In this document: one piece after another, positions 1-9,568 of the stretch
Numbering within the stretch: position 1 is the stretch's first letter
How the letters are laid out: every line of letters begins with the position of its first letter
Position numbers and translations under genes: made by a program
Origin: Colwellia sp.
GTDB lineage: Bacteria > Pseudomonadota > Gammaproteobacteria > Enterobacterales > Alteromonadaceae
DNA length: 37,074 nucleotides
NCBI GenBank assembly: GCA_026196955.1
Contig: JAPHTO010000167.1
Coordinates: forward strand, 1 to 37,074
Direction: 5' to 3'
The notes under the pieces: model-generated
What the model saw: only the letters and a program-made list of their open reading frames with translations
Databases searched by the model: none
Told to the model about the DNA's origin: nothing

Positions 1-1478
1 AGCATATTTTTGTGGTGCCTGCTGTTGGGGGAACCGCTAGGCAGGTAAGTACAGGTGATTTTCATCATTCAGGAAAAATTAATTGGAGTGCTGACAGTCA
101 AAAAATCATTATTGCAGCAGATCGCCATCAAGATTGGGAGTATCGTCCATTAGAGTCAGACATCTATCAAATAAATATTGATGATGGTGATACTGTTGCC
201 TTAACTCAGCAGTCTGGTCCAGATTTTGAGCCTAGCATAAGCCCTGATGGTAAAAGTATTGCTTTTTTACGCATTGAAGATAGAAAATTGTCTAGCCAAA
301 ATGCTGATGTTTATGTGATGACAAGTGCGGGTCAGAAAGTTAACAATTTAACCAAAGGTTTTGATCGAACGCTGGGCAATATTCAATGGTCACTTGATGG
401 TAAGGGTATCTATTTTGCCTATGATGATCATGGTTTAAAACGTTTAGCTTATGTTGATTTGAAAGGAAAGATTAAGAAGATCAAAGCTAAACTTGGTGGA
501 CAATCTTTAGGGCGACCATACACGTCAGGAGACTATCGCGTCGCGGGTAAAAATCAGCTTGTTTATACTATGGCTAATACCCAGCGTCCTGCTGATTTAG
601 CGGTGATTAAGCCTAAAAGTAAAAAACAAAAAACAATACCATTGACCCAGTTAAATGATGACTTGTTTGCGAATAAGCAAATGGCAACTGTGCAAGCACT
701 AACAGTGAAATCGAGTGCAGATAACCGAACTATAGAAGCTTGGATAGCCTTACCAGCAAATTTTGATAACACAAAAAAATACCCGCTTATTTTAGAAATT
801 CATGGTGGCCCACATGCTGCTTATGGTCCTAATTTTGCGAGTGAAATTCAATTGATGGCCGCGAAAGGCTATGTGGTTGTTTGGGCAAACCCCCGTGGCA
901 GCACTTCTTATGGTGAAGAGTTTGCTAATTTAATTCATCATAATTATCCCTCTTCAGATTATGATGATCTTATGAGTGTTGTTGATGGTGTTATTGCTCA
1001 AGGCTATATAGATCAAACGAATTTGTTTGTAACGGGTGGCTCAGGAGGTGGTGTATTAACTGCTTGGATTGTCGGCAAAACGGATCGCTTTCGAGCGGCT
1101 GTGGTAGCTAAACCCGTAATTAACTGGCTCAGTTTCGCCTTAACTGCTGATGGCTATACTTATTATACTCAGTATTGGATGCCCGGCATGCCATGGCAGC
1201 AGGTTGAACACTTGTGGAAACATTCGCCGTTATCGTTAGTTGCGAATGTAAAAACACCAACCATGTTGATTACAGGTGAGGTCGATTATCGAACACCAAT
1301 GAGTGAAACAGAGCAATATTATCAAGCGCTCAAACTACGTAAAGTCGATACAGCTATGGTGCGTATTCCCAAAGCCCATCACGGTATAGCAGCAAGACCA
1401 AGTAACCTAGTTCAAAAAGTGGGTAACATTATTGCTTGGTTTGATAAATATCGTCTTGCGCAAGCTAACTCGCATTAG
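1..1478 (+). CDS. S9 family (prolyl oligopeptidase-type) serine peptidase, 5' partial
   Basis: The reading frame is open to the left edge (codons for H-I-F-V precede the first GTG at 12), so this is the C-terminal part of a longer protein. The first ~200 residues look like WD40/TolB-type beta-propeller repeats (for example SPDGKSIAFLR and WSLDGKGIYFAYDD). The rest is an alpha/beta-hydrolase domain. The oxyanion region HGGPHAAYG, the nucleophile elbow GGSGGG, the acid in GEVDYRTP and the histidine in KAHHGI form the expected Ser-Asp-His order of the S9C/dipeptidyl-peptidase-like group. Such enzymes cleave peptides, often near proline or N-terminal residues, and are frequently periplasmic. The signal peptide would lie outside the window. 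The substrate is not predictable. The next gene starts 71 bp downstream and is not obviously related. Confidence 0.9.
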   Translation, partial: HIFVVPAVGGTARQVSTGDFHHSGKINWSADSQKIIIAADRHQDWEYRPLESDIYQINIDDGDTVALTQQSGPDFEPSISPDGKSIAFLRIEDRKLSSQNADVYVMTSAGQKVNNLTKGFDRTLGNIQWSLDGKGIYFAYDDHGLKRLAYVDLKGKIKKIKAKLGGQSLGRPYTSGDYRVAGKNQLVYTMANTQRPADLAVIKPKSKKQKTIPLTQLNDDLFANKQMATVQALTVKSSADNRTIEAWIALPANFDNTKKYPLILEIHGGPHAAYGPNFASEIQLMAAKGYVVVWANPRGSTSYGEEFANLIHHNYPSSDYDDLMSVVDGVIAQGYIDQTNLFVTGGSGGGVLTAWIVGKTDRFRAAVVAKPVINWLSFALTADGYTYYTQYWMPGMPWQQVEHLWKHSPLSLVANVKTPTMLITGEVDYRTPMSETEQYYQALKLRKVDTAMVRIPKAHHGIAARPSNLVQKVGNIIAWFDKYRLAQANSH

Positions 1479-1549
1479 TACTTGTATCACCAAAGAGTTC
1501 TATTAAAATTACTGTGGTCACTGTATTTAAACGCAATTAAGGATCCTAC

Positions 1550-2749
1550 ATGTCATCTTCATCAATAGATAAATCAAATCGTCCGAGTTTTAATTGGCAA
1601 GATCCCTTGTTATTAGAATCACTATTAACGGAAGAAGAACGTATGGTTCGTGATACTGCCCACCAATACTGCCAAGAAAAGTTAATGCCAAGAGTGTTAA
1701 TGGCAAATCGCAATGAAACTTTTGATGTAGAGATAATGAAAGAGTTAGGTGCATTGGGTTTATTGGGGGCAACTATCGAAGAGAAATACGGCTGTGCGGG
1801 CGTTAATTATGTGACCTATGGCTTAATTGCCAGAGAAGTAGAGCGTGTAGATAGTGGTTATCGCAGCGCCATGAGTGTGCAGTCTTCTCTGGTTATGCAT
1901 CCTATTCACGCTTACGGCAGCGAAGCCCAAAAAATGAAGTATTTACCTAAACTTGCCACAGGTGAGTACATTGGGTGTTTTGGGCTAACTGAGCCAAACT
2001 CAGGCTCAGATCCTGCCAGTATGGCAACCAAGGCAATATCAGTCGACGGAGGTTATTCACTAACGGGCACTAAAATGTGGATTACCAACTCTCCCGTTGC
2101 TGATGTTTTTGTTGTTTGGGGTAAGCTTGATGGCGTGATCCGAGGCTTTATTTTAGAGAAGGGCATGGCAGGTTTATCGGCACCTAAAATTGAAGGGAAG
2201 TTTTCATTACGTGCTTCATTTACTGGCGAAATCGTTATGGAAAATGTTTTTGTGCCTGAAGAAAACATCTTGCCAAATGCTCGCGGTCTATCCGGCCCTT
2301 TTGGTTGTTTGAATAAAGCGCGTTATGGTATTGCTTGGGGAGCATTAGGTGCGGCAGAGTTTTGTTGGCATGGTGCGAGACAATATACCCTAGATAGAGA
2401 GCAGTTTGGAAAACCACTCGCCGCAACACAACTTATCCAGAAAAAACTTGCTGATATGCAAACCGACATTAGCACAGGGTTAATGGCCTGTTTGCAAGTA
2501 GGACGATTAATGGATGCAGATCAATTGGCGCCAGAAGCTATTTCGTTAATAAAACGTAACTCTTGTGGCAAAGCGTTAGATATAGCGCGCACCGCGCGTG
2601 ATATGCATGGCGGTAACGGCATCAGTGATGAATTTCATATTATTCGTCATGTGATGAATTTAGAAGCGGTGAATACTTATGAAGGCACCCATGATGTGCA
2701 CGCTTTGATTTTAGGTCGAGCGCAAACGGGCATCCAAGCGTTTTTCTAG
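1550..2749 (+). CDS. gcdH: Glutaryl-CoA dehydrogenase
   Basis: FAD-dependent acyl-CoA dehydrogenase of 399 aa that oxidatively decarboxylates glutaryl-CoA to crotonyl-CoA in lysine/tryptophan degradation. The sequence is very close to the remembered human GCDH: the substrate-binding stretch [11 protein letters not shown], the FAD motif [27 protein letters not shown], and the C-terminal [17 protein letters not shown], in which Glu378 is the expected catalytic base. Length is normal for the bacterial enzyme. The ATG at 1550 follows AAGGA at about 1540, which supports the start. No lysine-degradation partner is adjacent, so the gene seems to stand alone. Confidence 0.95.
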   Translation: MSSSSIDKSNRPSFNWQDPLLLESLLTEEERMVRDTAHQYCQEKLMPRVLMANRNETFDVEIMKELGALGLLGATIEEKYGCAGVNYVTYGLIAREVERVDSGYRSAMSVQSSLVMHPIHAYGSEAQKMKYLPKLATGEYIGCFGLTEPNSGSDPASMATKAISVDGGYSLTGTKMWITNSPVADVFVVWGKLDGVIRGFILEKGMAGLSAPKIEGKFSLRASFTGEIVMENVFVPEENILPNARGLSGPFGCLNKARYGIAWGALGAAEFCWHGARQYTLDREQFGKPLAATQLIQKKLADMQTDISTGLMACLQVGRLMDADQLAPEAISLIKRNSCGKALDIARTARDMHGGNGISDEFHIIRHVMNLEAVNTYEGTHDVHALILGRAQTGIQAFF

Positions 2750-2893
2750 TGCTGGTATTCTTTTCTCTTTAGCTAGTGAATTTTGACAGTCAGTTTATTG
2801 ATACTTTCTCTGCCTTATCTTTTGTACTCACTGGGGATTAATCAATGCTTAGTGTCAATAGATAAGACAGTCAAAAAGTTTTTTAATGAGCTA

Positions 2894-3172
2894 TTAGCTA
2901 CGTTCAGTCACTTCTAATAAATGGTAGCCAAACTGGGTTTTTACTGGGCCTTGCACTTCATTTAATGGCGCAGAGAATACCACTTTATCAAACTCAGCTA
3001 CCATTTGGCCTGGGCCGAAAGTGCCTAAATCACCACCTTGCGCTTTTGATGGGCAGTTTGAGTGCTCTTTAGCAACCTCTGCAAAATCTTTTCCTGCTTC
3101 AATTTCAGCTTTTAATGCTAAACATTGCTCTTCAGTATCTACTAATAAGTGGCGTGCTGCGGCTTGAGACAT
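2894..3172 (-). CDS. ppiC: Parvulin-type peptidyl-prolyl cis-trans isomerase PpiC
   Basis: A 92-aa single-domain parvulin with no signal peptide, so a cytoplasmic PPIase that helps protein folding by isomerising X-Pro bonds. Family motifs are visible: ARHLLVDTEEQC at the start, FAEVAKEHSNCPSK, GGDLGTFGPGQMV, FDKVVFSAP and the C-terminal TQFGYHLLEV. Length matches E. coli PpiC (~93 aa). The start is supported by AAAAGGA about 8 bp upstream of the ATG on the minus strand. It is divergent from the OxyR-like gene with a ~180-bp shared intergenic region. Confidence 0.95.
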   Translation of the reverse strand: MSQAAARHLLVDTEEQCLALKAEIEAGKDFAEVAKEHSNCPSKAQGGDLGTFGPGQMVAEFDKVVFSAPLNEVQGPVKTQFGYHLLEVTERS

Positions 3173-3187
3173 AGTTTTTCCTTTTCG

Positions 3188-3200
3188 ATCCCTAAGGGAT
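3188..3200 (-). repeat. Short inverted repeat in the ppiC 5' leader
   Basis: ATCCCT-A-AGGGAT is a 6-bp perfect inverted repeat around one base, 15-28 bp upstream of the ppiC start and just ahead of its ribosome-binding site. It could be a small operator or part of a leader hairpin. The function is not known. Confidence 0.35.
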
Positions 3201-3351
3201 ATGTATTAAATAAAATTCTTGCTAACGATAGCGTATCTGTTTACATATTTAAAGCAGGGTAAAAACTTTTATTGATAATAATAATTGCCTTAAGTTATCG
3301 CTTTTTCTAATATGAAATTATACTTTTAATCAAAAAAAGTGATTATTGAAA

Positions 3352-4269
3352 ATGGACAGTGTTTTTAGTCATAGATTGCCCAACCTTAAACATTTAAGTT
3401 ATTTATTAGCGCTAGATAAATATCAGCATTTTAATAAAGCGGCGCAGGCCTGTTTTATTAGTCAATCGACATTGAGTAGTGCTATTTCAAAGTTGGAACA
3501 GCAGCTTTGCTGCCAGTTACTTGAGCGCGAGCATAAGAGTTTTATTTTTACTCAACATGGCAAGCAAGTTGTTATTTTGGCTAGGCAATTATTACTTGAT
3601 GCTAATGAGCTGGTTTCATTCGCTCAGCAGCAAAGCGGTAATGATGCAGGGAGTGTGCGTTTAGGTTGCATACCCACTATTGCCCCTTTTTTATTGACTG
3701 ACTTGGTACAGCATAGTCAAAAAAAAATACCTAAGGTCGAGTTATATTTACGAGAAGACACCACGGAAAGCTTGATGCGGCAACTAGCCGATGGCGATAT
3801 TGATTGCGCTATTTTAGCATTACCAGTGCCAACGCATGATTTTGCGAGTCGCTCTTTAGGTAAAGATGCCTTCTATATTGCTGGCGATAAAACCTTAGTT
3901 AAGCAATTTGTAAAGACGGAAGATTATCAGTGTTTACCGGCAAGCAGCGTTTTTTTGCTTAATCAAGAGCACTGTTTAACTGAGCATGCTATCTCCGCAT
4001 GTAAGCTCACTGATCACAGTAAAATCAATAGCTTTTCAGCATCGAGTATTGCGACTTTAGTGCAAATGACGGCTTTTCATCAAGGGGTTACATTTTTACC
4101 TGCAATGGCCGTTAACAAAGGGCTTGGTAAGCGAGAAGCGTTAGCGATTTCTCCTATTCAAGATAATGTCTATCGTGAAATAGGCATGTTGTGGCGAAAT
4201 AATAGTATGCGCTCACCAACATTTAATAGCATTGGCAATATCGTTAGTGAATTACTTCTTAATGACTAA
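3352..4269 (+). CDS. oxyR: OxyR-type LysR-family peroxide-responsive regulator
   Basis: A LysR-type regulator of about 305 aa. The N-terminal winged helix is LKHLSYLLALDKYQHFNKAA with FISQSTLSSAISKLE as the recognition helix. The effector domain follows OxyR closely (GCIPTIAPFLL, LYLREDTTESL, DGDIDCAILALP, GVTFLPAMAV). Two cysteines separated by eight residues, in HCLTEHAISAC, match the redox pair Cys199/Cys208 of E. coli OxyR, so thiol-based peroxide sensing is likely. An in-frame TTG lies at 3346, but the ATG at 3352 is preferred. No strong Shine-Dalgarno is visible for either. It is divergent from ppiC. No katG or ahpC is in view, so its targets must lie elsewhere. Confidence 0.85.
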   Translation: MDSVFSHRLPNLKHLSYLLALDKYQHFNKAAQACFISQSTLSSAISKLEQQLCCQLLEREHKSFIFTQHGKQVVILARQLLLDANELVSFAQQQSGNDAGSVRLGCIPTIAPFLLTDLVQHSQKKIPKVELYLREDTTESLMRQLADGDIDCAILALPVPTHDFASRSLGKDAFYIAGDKTLVKQFVKTEDYQCLPASSVFLLNQEHCLTEHAISACKLTDHSKINSFSASSIATLVQMTAFHQGVTFLPAMAVNKGLGKREALAISPIQDNVYREIGMLWRNNSMRSPTFNSIGNIVSELLLND

Positions 4270-4398
4270 GGCCATAGTTGTAATGATACCTAGTTAAGAA
4301 AAAATTTAAAATTTTTCAAACTTTTTTCAAACTAACTACTACCTTATAAATAACAAAAGTATGCAAAATAAAAATAGCGAAAGGGCATAGGAATATGT

Positions 4399-5001
4399 GT
4401 GTTTAAACAAAGTGATGATGCATTAATTGCAAAAGCTTTAGCAGGTAAGAAATCTGCATGGGTAGCGTTGGTTAAACGATATGAGAAAAGCATCTTTAAC
4501 TATGCCTTACGTATGGTCAATAATCACGCGGATGCAATGGATCTAATGCAAGATATTTTTGTTGCCTTATACCGGAACTTGCATACTTTTAGGGCTGAAA
4601 GCTCGTTTAAAAGCTGGCTATTTAAAATTGCTCACTATCGTTGCATTGAGTTTTACCGTAAAAAAAGGCCGATGCAATCTATAGATGATATGCCTGAGCC
4701 ATTTGATGAACAGAGTAATGAATGCCCAGAGCGATCATTTGTTGAAAAACAGCAAGCGAGTGTACTTATGCAGGCTATGCAGCGCTTGCCTATTAAGCAA
4801 AAACTCGTGGTGGAATTAAAGTTTTTTCAACAATGCACATTTGAAGATATTGCGCAGCAGTTAGGGATATCAACGAATACGGCAAAATCTCAACTGTATA
4901 GTGCACTTGATAAGTTAAAGTTATTTCTACCCGCAAGTTTCGTTGGCAATACAGAGCGACAAGTTGCCCCTGATCAGAGTAGTGAGGTTAATCATGTTTG
5001 A
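4399..5001 (+). CDS. ECF-type RNA polymerase sigma factor (sigma-70 family)
   Basis: A 200-aa sigma factor with only regions 2 and 4, which defines the extracytoplasmic-function class. Region 2 is visible in HADAMDLMQDIFVALYRNLHTF and SSFKSWLFKIAHYRCIEFYRKK. Region 4 (LPIKQKLVVELKFF, then FEDIAQQLGISTNTAKSQL) carries the helix-turn-helix that reads the -35 element. The start is a GTG at 4399 preceded by a weak TAGGAA. The nearby ATG at 4395 is out of frame and closes at once. The stop overlaps the ATG of the next gene in ATGTTTGA, so the two are translationally coupled, as usual for a sigma/anti-sigma pair. The inducing signal is unknown, and autoregulation is plausible but not shown. Confidence 0.88.
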   Translation: MFKQSDDALIAKALAGKKSAWVALVKRYEKSIFNYALRMVNNHADAMDLMQDIFVALYRNLHTFRAESSFKSWLFKIAHYRCIEFYRKKRPMQSIDDMPEPFDEQSNECPERSFVEKQQASVLMQAMQRLPIKQKLVVELKFFQQCTFEDIAQQLGISTNTAKSQLYSALDKLKLFLPASFVGNTERQVAPDQSSEVNHV

Positions 5002-5617
5002 AGATGATGAAGATAAAGCATGGCAGCAAAGAAACGCATTGGCAGATAAAATTGCCCAGCAAGCTCAGGTAGAGCAAGAATTTGATGTGCCTAATTGGCA
5101 TAGAGAAGCTGCATTTGAGCAGTTTTCAACTAAGGCAGCAGCGCATGGCTTTCACCAGCCTTGGTGGCATCGTTTTGGTTTTGCGCCTAAACAAGGGTTC
5201 GCTGTTGCGGTAGTCGCTTGTTCGATGAGTGTTGTAGCTCTGTTGAGTGTGTTTATTAATAACAGTGTTAGTGTCGATGAACAAGCAATTGCCGCGTTAG
5301 TTAAAGCGCAGGTGGCTGAGCAATTAGATATTGAAGTTAATCGTAAGTTGCGTGAATTTGCGAGTGAGCAGCAAGTGGTTTTAGCCAATTACAAAGCTGA
5401 GCTTAGTGCACGGCAAGAAAGTAATAATTTACAGCTAGCAGGCTATGTTATTAATTCAGCAAGAAATGAGCGCAAAGAAGATTTTAGTGAATTGGTGAGC
5501 TTTATTAATTCACAACGCAAAGATGAGCAACTGGCACAAAAAATTAAATTTCAGCAATTAGAGCAAGCTATTGGTTTTCAAAAAGCAAATCTTCAGCATG
5601 TTAATACAACCCCTTAA
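4994..5617 (+). CDS. Single-span membrane protein, probable anti-sigma factor
   Basis: A 207-aa protein from the ATG at 4994, preceded by GTGAGG and overlapping the sigma-factor stop. An upstream in-frame start at 4943 would lie inside the sigma gene and is not preferred. A charged cytoplasmic N-terminus (~70 aa, with VPNWHREAAFEQF) is followed by one hydrophobic segment around GFAVAVVACSMSVVALLSVF. A polar, Gln/Glu-rich, probably periplasmic coiled-coil tail follows. The topology and coupling to the sigma gene fit an anti-sigma factor. The zinc-binding HxxxCxxC motif of the common ZAS anti-sigma class is absent, so the sigma-binding mode is unclear. The role is inferred from position and topology. 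Confidence 0.7.
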   Translation: MFEDDEDKAWQQRNALADKIAQQAQVEQEFDVPNWHREAAFEQFSTKAAAHGFHQPWWHRFGFAPKQGFAVAVVACSMSVVALLSVFINNSVSVDEQAIAALVKAQVAEQLDIEVNRKLREFASEQQVVLANYKAELSARQESNNLQLAGYVINSARNERKEDFSELVSFINSQRKDEQLAQKIKFQQLEQAIGFQKANLQHVNTTP

Positions 5618-5642
5618 ACCTTGTAACTGTAGGACTGAGCGA

Positions 5643-6584
5643 ATGAATAAATTAAACATTAAACCCAATGGCTTCCCTTTTTCGGCTAAAAAACTACTGA
5701 CAAGCTTAGCCATATCAGTGAGCTTGTTGACGTTAAGTGCTAACGCAGCTAATAAAGAAGCGAGTTATGATGGCTTAGCAAAGCAGTTAACGATTATGAA
5801 TAATATTTTTAAATCTTCACTGCAAGCGCAAGAAAATAAAAAGTTAAAAAGCGCTAAAGTGGATAGTTTGTATTTAGCTGGGCAAGGTGTTGTGTTCACC
5901 GTGAGTACTTCCAACTCATTTTTATTTAACCATCACGATTTAAACTTTGTTTTTTCTGACATGGCTGCGCCTGTCCCCCCTTTACCACCAGTTGGCAGTG
6001 ATGTTGAGCTTGAGTTTTTCACTGATGATGGAGAAATTATTGTTGATATGGAGTCAATGCATGAAGCACATGAGCAAGAGCGTGAACATTATCGCGATCT
6101 TCACGAGCAACAACGAGATCTAGCTCGTGAGTTACGTGATTTAGCACGTGAAAGTAAAGACTTGGCTTTTCAGCGTCGAAATATATCTAAAGAGGAACAA
6201 AAAGATATCAAAGCGGAACAAGAAGCATTAGAGCAGCAAAAATCAGCGTTAGAAAAGACGCAGCTTGAATTAGATAAAAAATTAAAGCAAATGAAAGTAG
6301 TACAGCAAAAACAATTAGTGAAAAGGCAAAAACAACGGAGTGAGCATAATGCTCAATTGACAAGTTCGCTCATAGAAACCTTATGCTTGTATGGTAATAG
6401 TTTGAAAGCTCTCCCTAAGAGCGAGCATGTAAGTCTTATCATTAAATCAGCAGGAGAAAAAGCTGGGCGAAGTGGTTACAAAGATCGAATTTATGTTTTT
6501 GCCAAAAAAGATATTTTGGCATGTACAAGTGACAAAATCACCAGCGTTAAGCTTGCGACAGTAGCAACCAGCTATCAATTTTAA
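5643..6584 (+). CDS. Exported coiled-coil protein of the ECF sigma operon, unknown function
   Basis: A 313-aa protein from the ATG at 5643, with AGGA at 5631, 25 bp after the membrane-protein stop. The start has a signal peptide (LLTSLAISVSLLTLSANA, probable cleavage after ANA). Residues ~25-105 form a globular segment containing YLAGQGVVFTVSTSN. A proline-rich link (PVPPLPPVG) and an acidic patch follow. Residues ~145-240 are a strongly charged heptad-like coiled coil rich in Glu, Arg and Lys. The C-terminal ~75 residues look globular, with two cysteines (TLCLYG and ILACTS). It is probably periplasmic and the third member of the sigma/anti-sigma operon, perhaps part of the signal-sensing arm. 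I do not recognise a named family. Confidence 0.75.
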   Translation: MNKLNIKPNGFPFSAKKLLTSLAISVSLLTLSANAANKEASYDGLAKQLTIMNNIFKSSLQAQENKKLKSAKVDSLYLAGQGVVFTVSTSNSFLFNHHDLNFVFSDMAAPVPPLPPVGSDVELEFFTDDGEIIVDMESMHEAHEQEREHYRDLHEQQRDLARELRDLARESKDLAFQRRNISKEEQKDIKAEQEALEQQKSALEKTQLELDKKLKQMKVVQQKQLVKRQKQRSEHNAQLTSSLIETLCLYGNSLKALPKSEHVSLIIKSAGEKAGRSGYKDRIYVFAKKDILACTSDKITSVKLATVATSYQF

Positions 6585-6620
6585 CTATTGTTTATTTAGC
6601 CGTAGAAGATACTTAAAGAG

Positions 6621-6662
6621 GAAAGAGGTTAATATTGCCAAGCAATTTTAGCCTCTTTTTTT
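6621..6662 (+). terminator. Rho-independent terminator of the ECF operon
   Basis: AAAGAGG (6622-6628) pairs with CCTCTTT (6652-6658), and ATTGC (6634-6638) pairs with GCAAT (6642-6646). The bases between continue the helix with a single mismatch, giving a stem of ~16 bp with a 3-nt loop. A run of T follows (6656-6662). It lies 37 bp after the third gene's stop. Confidence 0.85.
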
Positions 6663-6698
6663 GAAAACTATTAGTTAAGCTAGTTAAGCAAACTCAGG

Positions 6699-7112
6699 TT
6701 ATTTAGATTCAGAACACTTTTGAATTGAAGTTTTTGCTGTGAAGCTATTATTACCTACTTCATTACTTGCCTTACCTTCATCATCGTTACGAGTAAAAAA
6801 TGCAATTAATTGCTGTAACTTATCGTTGAAAATAATTGAGAATTCAAAGAAATAATTATGCTCATTGATGACTTGCTCTTGAGCAAAGCCAAAACTGTCA
6901 TGATTGTTTTCTAGAGTTAGGGTAATAGGCGTTAGTGTCGGTAAAGAATTAACATACATAAGGCCTGCGCTATTTTTATTATAGCTATATATAGTGTTGC
7001 TATCAGACAACATCAATGCTGGCTGTATTAATATCGTTTCTGCGCGGACAAGGTTAGTACACAAGGTAAAAGTAAGGACAATAGTGCAGACTAGTGCTAT
7101 TAATTTTTTCAT
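6699..7112 (-). CDS. Small exported protein of unknown function
   Basis: A 137-aa protein from the ATG at 7112. An upstream in-frame extension to 7217 is open but lacks the features of a start, whereas AGGGAGAG sits ~8 bp before the 7112 ATG. The N-terminus MKKLIALVCTIVLTFTLC with VRAE is a clear Sec signal peptide, cleaved probably after RA. The mature part (~110 aa) contains no recognised motif, is rich in Asn, Ser, Thr and Phe, and has a single cysteine near the end. The gene stands alone between convergent and distant neighbours. I do not recognise the family. Confidence 0.6.
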   Translation of the reverse strand: MKKLIALVCTIVLTFTLCTNLVRAETILIQPALMLSDSNTIYSYNKNSAGLMYVNSLPTLTPITLTLENNHDSFGFAQEQVINEHNYFFEFSIIFNDKLQQLIAFFTRNDDEGKASNEVGNNSFTAKTSIQKCSESK

Positions 7113-7333
7113 TATGACTCTCCCTTTTGTTAGTGCATCTTTGCAATGTCTTTTTAAATAAGTGACATGTTTTTTCGTTACATTTTCACTATAGATGTTT
7201 ACAAATGTAACTACCACACTATTGAGACAGGTTGTTTGTTATTTGCGATAAAAAGTTATCAGTCTATATGAACAGGGTTTTAGCAGAATTATTTCAATAG
7301 GATTTGTAAGCGAGACCATTACATAGTTAGTTA

Positions 7334-7377
7334 CACTTACACTCTAGCTGAGTTTGCTGTCAGCAAGAGTGTAAGTG
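7334..7377 (-). terminator. Long hairpin downstream of glcB
   Basis: CACTTACACTCT (7334-7345) and AGAGTGTAAGTG (7366-7377) are a perfect 12-bp inverted repeat. An inner stem, GCTGA (7347-7351) with TCAGC (7360-7364), extends it. It starts 14 bp after the malate synthase stop on the minus strand. No T-run follows, so it may be a stabilising 3' hairpin or a Rho-assisted end rather than a classical intrinsic terminator. Confidence 0.55.
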
Positions 7378-7390
7378 GGGTAATTAAGTA

Positions 7391-9568
7391 TTACGCAGAA
7401 AGTTGCGCTTTTTTATCAAGCCTAAATTGATGTAACAGTGGCTCAGTATAACCACTCGGCTGTTCAACCCCTTTAAACACAAGGGCTGAAGCGGCTTTAA
7501 AAGCAATGCTATTAACAAAATCATCACTCATCGCTTGGTAGCTTGGATCGTTAGCATTTTGTTCATCAACAATTTTAGCCATTTTCTCTAAGCTTGCTTG
7601 AACTTGCGCTTGGGTGCAAATACCGTGATGCAGCCAGTTAGCAATGTGTTGGCTAGAAATGCGTAGCGTTGCTCTATCTTCCATCAAGCCAACATCATTG
7701 ATATCGGGCACTTTTGAACAACCGATACCTTGATCAATCCAACGCACAACATAGCCTAAAATGCCTTGCGCGTTATTATCTAACTCTTCGGTAATTTCAG
7801 TTTCACTCCAATTAGTGTCAGCCGCTAATGGAATCGTTAGAATGTCATCTAAGCTCGCATTTTCACGTTGTATCAACTCTTGTTGTAAAGAAAAAACATT
7901 AACTCGATGATAATGAAGAGCATGTAATGTCGCTGCCGTGGGAGAAGGTACCCAAGCGGTATTTGCCCCTGCTTCAACGTGATTGATTTTAGTGGCTATC
8001 ATATTGGCCATTTGATCTGGAATAGGCCACATACCCTTACCAATTTGTGCTTTTTTACTAAAGCCACACGCTAAACCAACATCAACATTATTATTTTCAT
8101 AGGCACCAATCCAAGGTGTTAACTTGATATCTGCTTTTCGCGCCATTGGGCCCGCCGCCATAGACGTGTGAATTTCATCTCCAGTACGGTCTAAAAAGCC
8201 TGTATTGATAAATACTACGCGCGCTTTAGCGGCATGGATACAGTTTTTCAAATTGACACTGGTTCGCCTTTCTTCATCCATAATACCCATTTTTATGGTA
8301 TTGCGTGGCAAAGCTAAAGCATCTTCAACGCGTGCAAATAAAGTGTCGGCAAATTTAACTTCTTCAGGGCCGTGCATTTTTGGTTTAACAATATAGATAG
8401 AAGCTTCGCTGCTATTGCTAAGTTCAGCGTTGCCCTTGATGTCATGTAAAGCAATGAGGGAAGTAATCATGGCATCCATGATCCCCTCTGGCACTTCGCG
8501 CCCTTGATTATCAATAATGGCATTGTTTGTCATGAGATGACCAACATTACGAACAAACATTAAGCTGCGACCTTTTAATGAAACTTCAGTGCCAGTTAGT
8601 GTTTGATAGCTGCGATCACTATTCATTTTGCGGGTAAATTCTTGCCCATTTTTGCTAATCTGTTCAGTTAAATTACCCTGCATTAAGCCAAGCCAGTTGC
8701 TATAAGCAATGACTTTATCTTCACCATCAACAGCGGCCACAGAATCTTCACAATCCATGATGGTGGTTAAAGCTGATTCAAGGATAACATCACTAAGTGA
8801 TGAGGGATCTGATTTTCCTATGTTGCTATTTGCATCAAATACTAATTCTAGGTGTAGGCCATTGTGTTTAAATACTAGGGCATCGGGTTGACTTATGCTG
8901 CCAGTAAAGCCGATAAATGCACTCGCATTTTGTAAGCTAGTTTGCTCACCATTGGCTAAGCTAACTTTAAGTTGTTGCTCATTTAAGTGGTAGGCAACAG
9001 CCTCTTGATGGCTACCATTAATTAGCGGAATAGCTTGATCTAAATAATCTTTAGCAAAGCGAATGACTTTAGCGCCGCGCACAGGGTTATAGGCACTGCC
9101 TTTTTCTGCCCCCCCTTCGTTGCTAATAACATCCGTACCATAGAGCGCATCGTATAAGCTGCCCCAGCGTGCATTTACTGCATTTAAAGCAAAACGAGCA
9201 TTCATTATTGGTACTACAAGTTGAGGGCCAGCAATGCTGGCTAGCTCAGCGTCAACATTTTCAGTACTTATGGTAAAGTCATCGACAACAGGTGCTAAGT
9301 AACCAATATCTGTTAAAAACTGTTTATAGTTTGCAAAATCAAATTTATCGCCAAAGTTTGCTTGATGCCACTGATCTATTTGGCTTTGCAAATCTTCTCG
9401 CTTTGCCAGTAATTGAGCATTTTCACCGGACATGTCTTCAATGATTTTTGCAAAGCTTTGCCAAAAATGAGCAGAGCTTATTCCTGTCTCAGGGAGTGCT
9501 TTTTGTTCAATAAAATCAAAAAGATTTTGGTTTATTTGTAAGCCTTCTAGCTCAATGGTATTGCTCAT
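7391..9568 (-). CDS. glcB: Malate synthase G
   Basis: A 725-aa enzyme that condenses glyoxylate with acetyl-CoA to malate, in the glyoxylate shunt and glycolate use. Length matches the ~723-aa G isoform rather than the ~530-aa A isoform. Recognisable stretches include [22 protein letters not shown], the Mg2+/glyoxylate region [42 protein letters not shown] and [14 protein letters not shown]. The C-terminal part has [15 protein letters not shown]. The ATG at 9568 follows AAAGAGG. The gene is downstream of lrgB on the same strand, separated by 210 bp, so it probably has its own promoter. Confidence 0.97.
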   Translation of the reverse strand: MSNTIELEGLQINQNLFDFIEQKALPETGISSAHFWQSFAKIIEDMSGENAQLLAKREDLQSQIDQWHQANFGDKFDFANYKQFLTDIGYLAPVVDDFTISTENVDAELASIAGPQLVVPIMNARFALNAVNARWGSLYDALYGTDVISNEGGAEKGSAYNPVRGAKVIRFAKDYLDQAIPLINGSHQEAVAYHLNEQQLKVSLANGEQTSLQNASAFIGFTGSISQPDALVFKHNGLHLELVFDANSNIGKSDPSSLSDVILESALTTIMDCEDSVAAVDGEDKVIAYSNWLGLMQGNLTEQISKNGQEFTRKMNSDRSYQTLTGTEVSLKGRSLMFVRNVGHLMTNNAIIDNQGREVPEGIMDAMITSLIALHDIKGNAELSNSSEASIYIVKPKMHGPEEVKFADTLFARVEDALALPRNTIKMGIMDEERRTSVNLKNCIHAAKARVVFINTGFLDRTGDEIHTSMAAGPMARKADIKLTPWIGAYENNNVDVGLACGFSKKAQIGKGMWPIPDQMANMIATKINHVEAGANTAWVPSPTAATLHALHYHRVNVFSLQQELIQRENASLDDILTIPLAADTNWSETEITEELDNNAQGILGYVVRWIDQGIGCSKVPDINDVGLMEDRATLRISSQHIANWLHHGICTQAQVQASLEKMAKIVDEQNANDPSYQAMSDDFVNSIAFKAASALVFKGVEQPSGYTEPLLHQFRLDKKAQLSA

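Noticed and set aside
4943-4993. Longer start for the anti-sigma candidate inside the sigma gene.
   Set aside because: The ATG at 4994 has a better ribosome-binding site and the classical stop/start overlap.
7113-7217. N-terminal extension of the small exported protein.
   Set aside because: It would place 35 polar residues before an obvious signal peptide, and AGGGAGAG supports the ATG at 7112.
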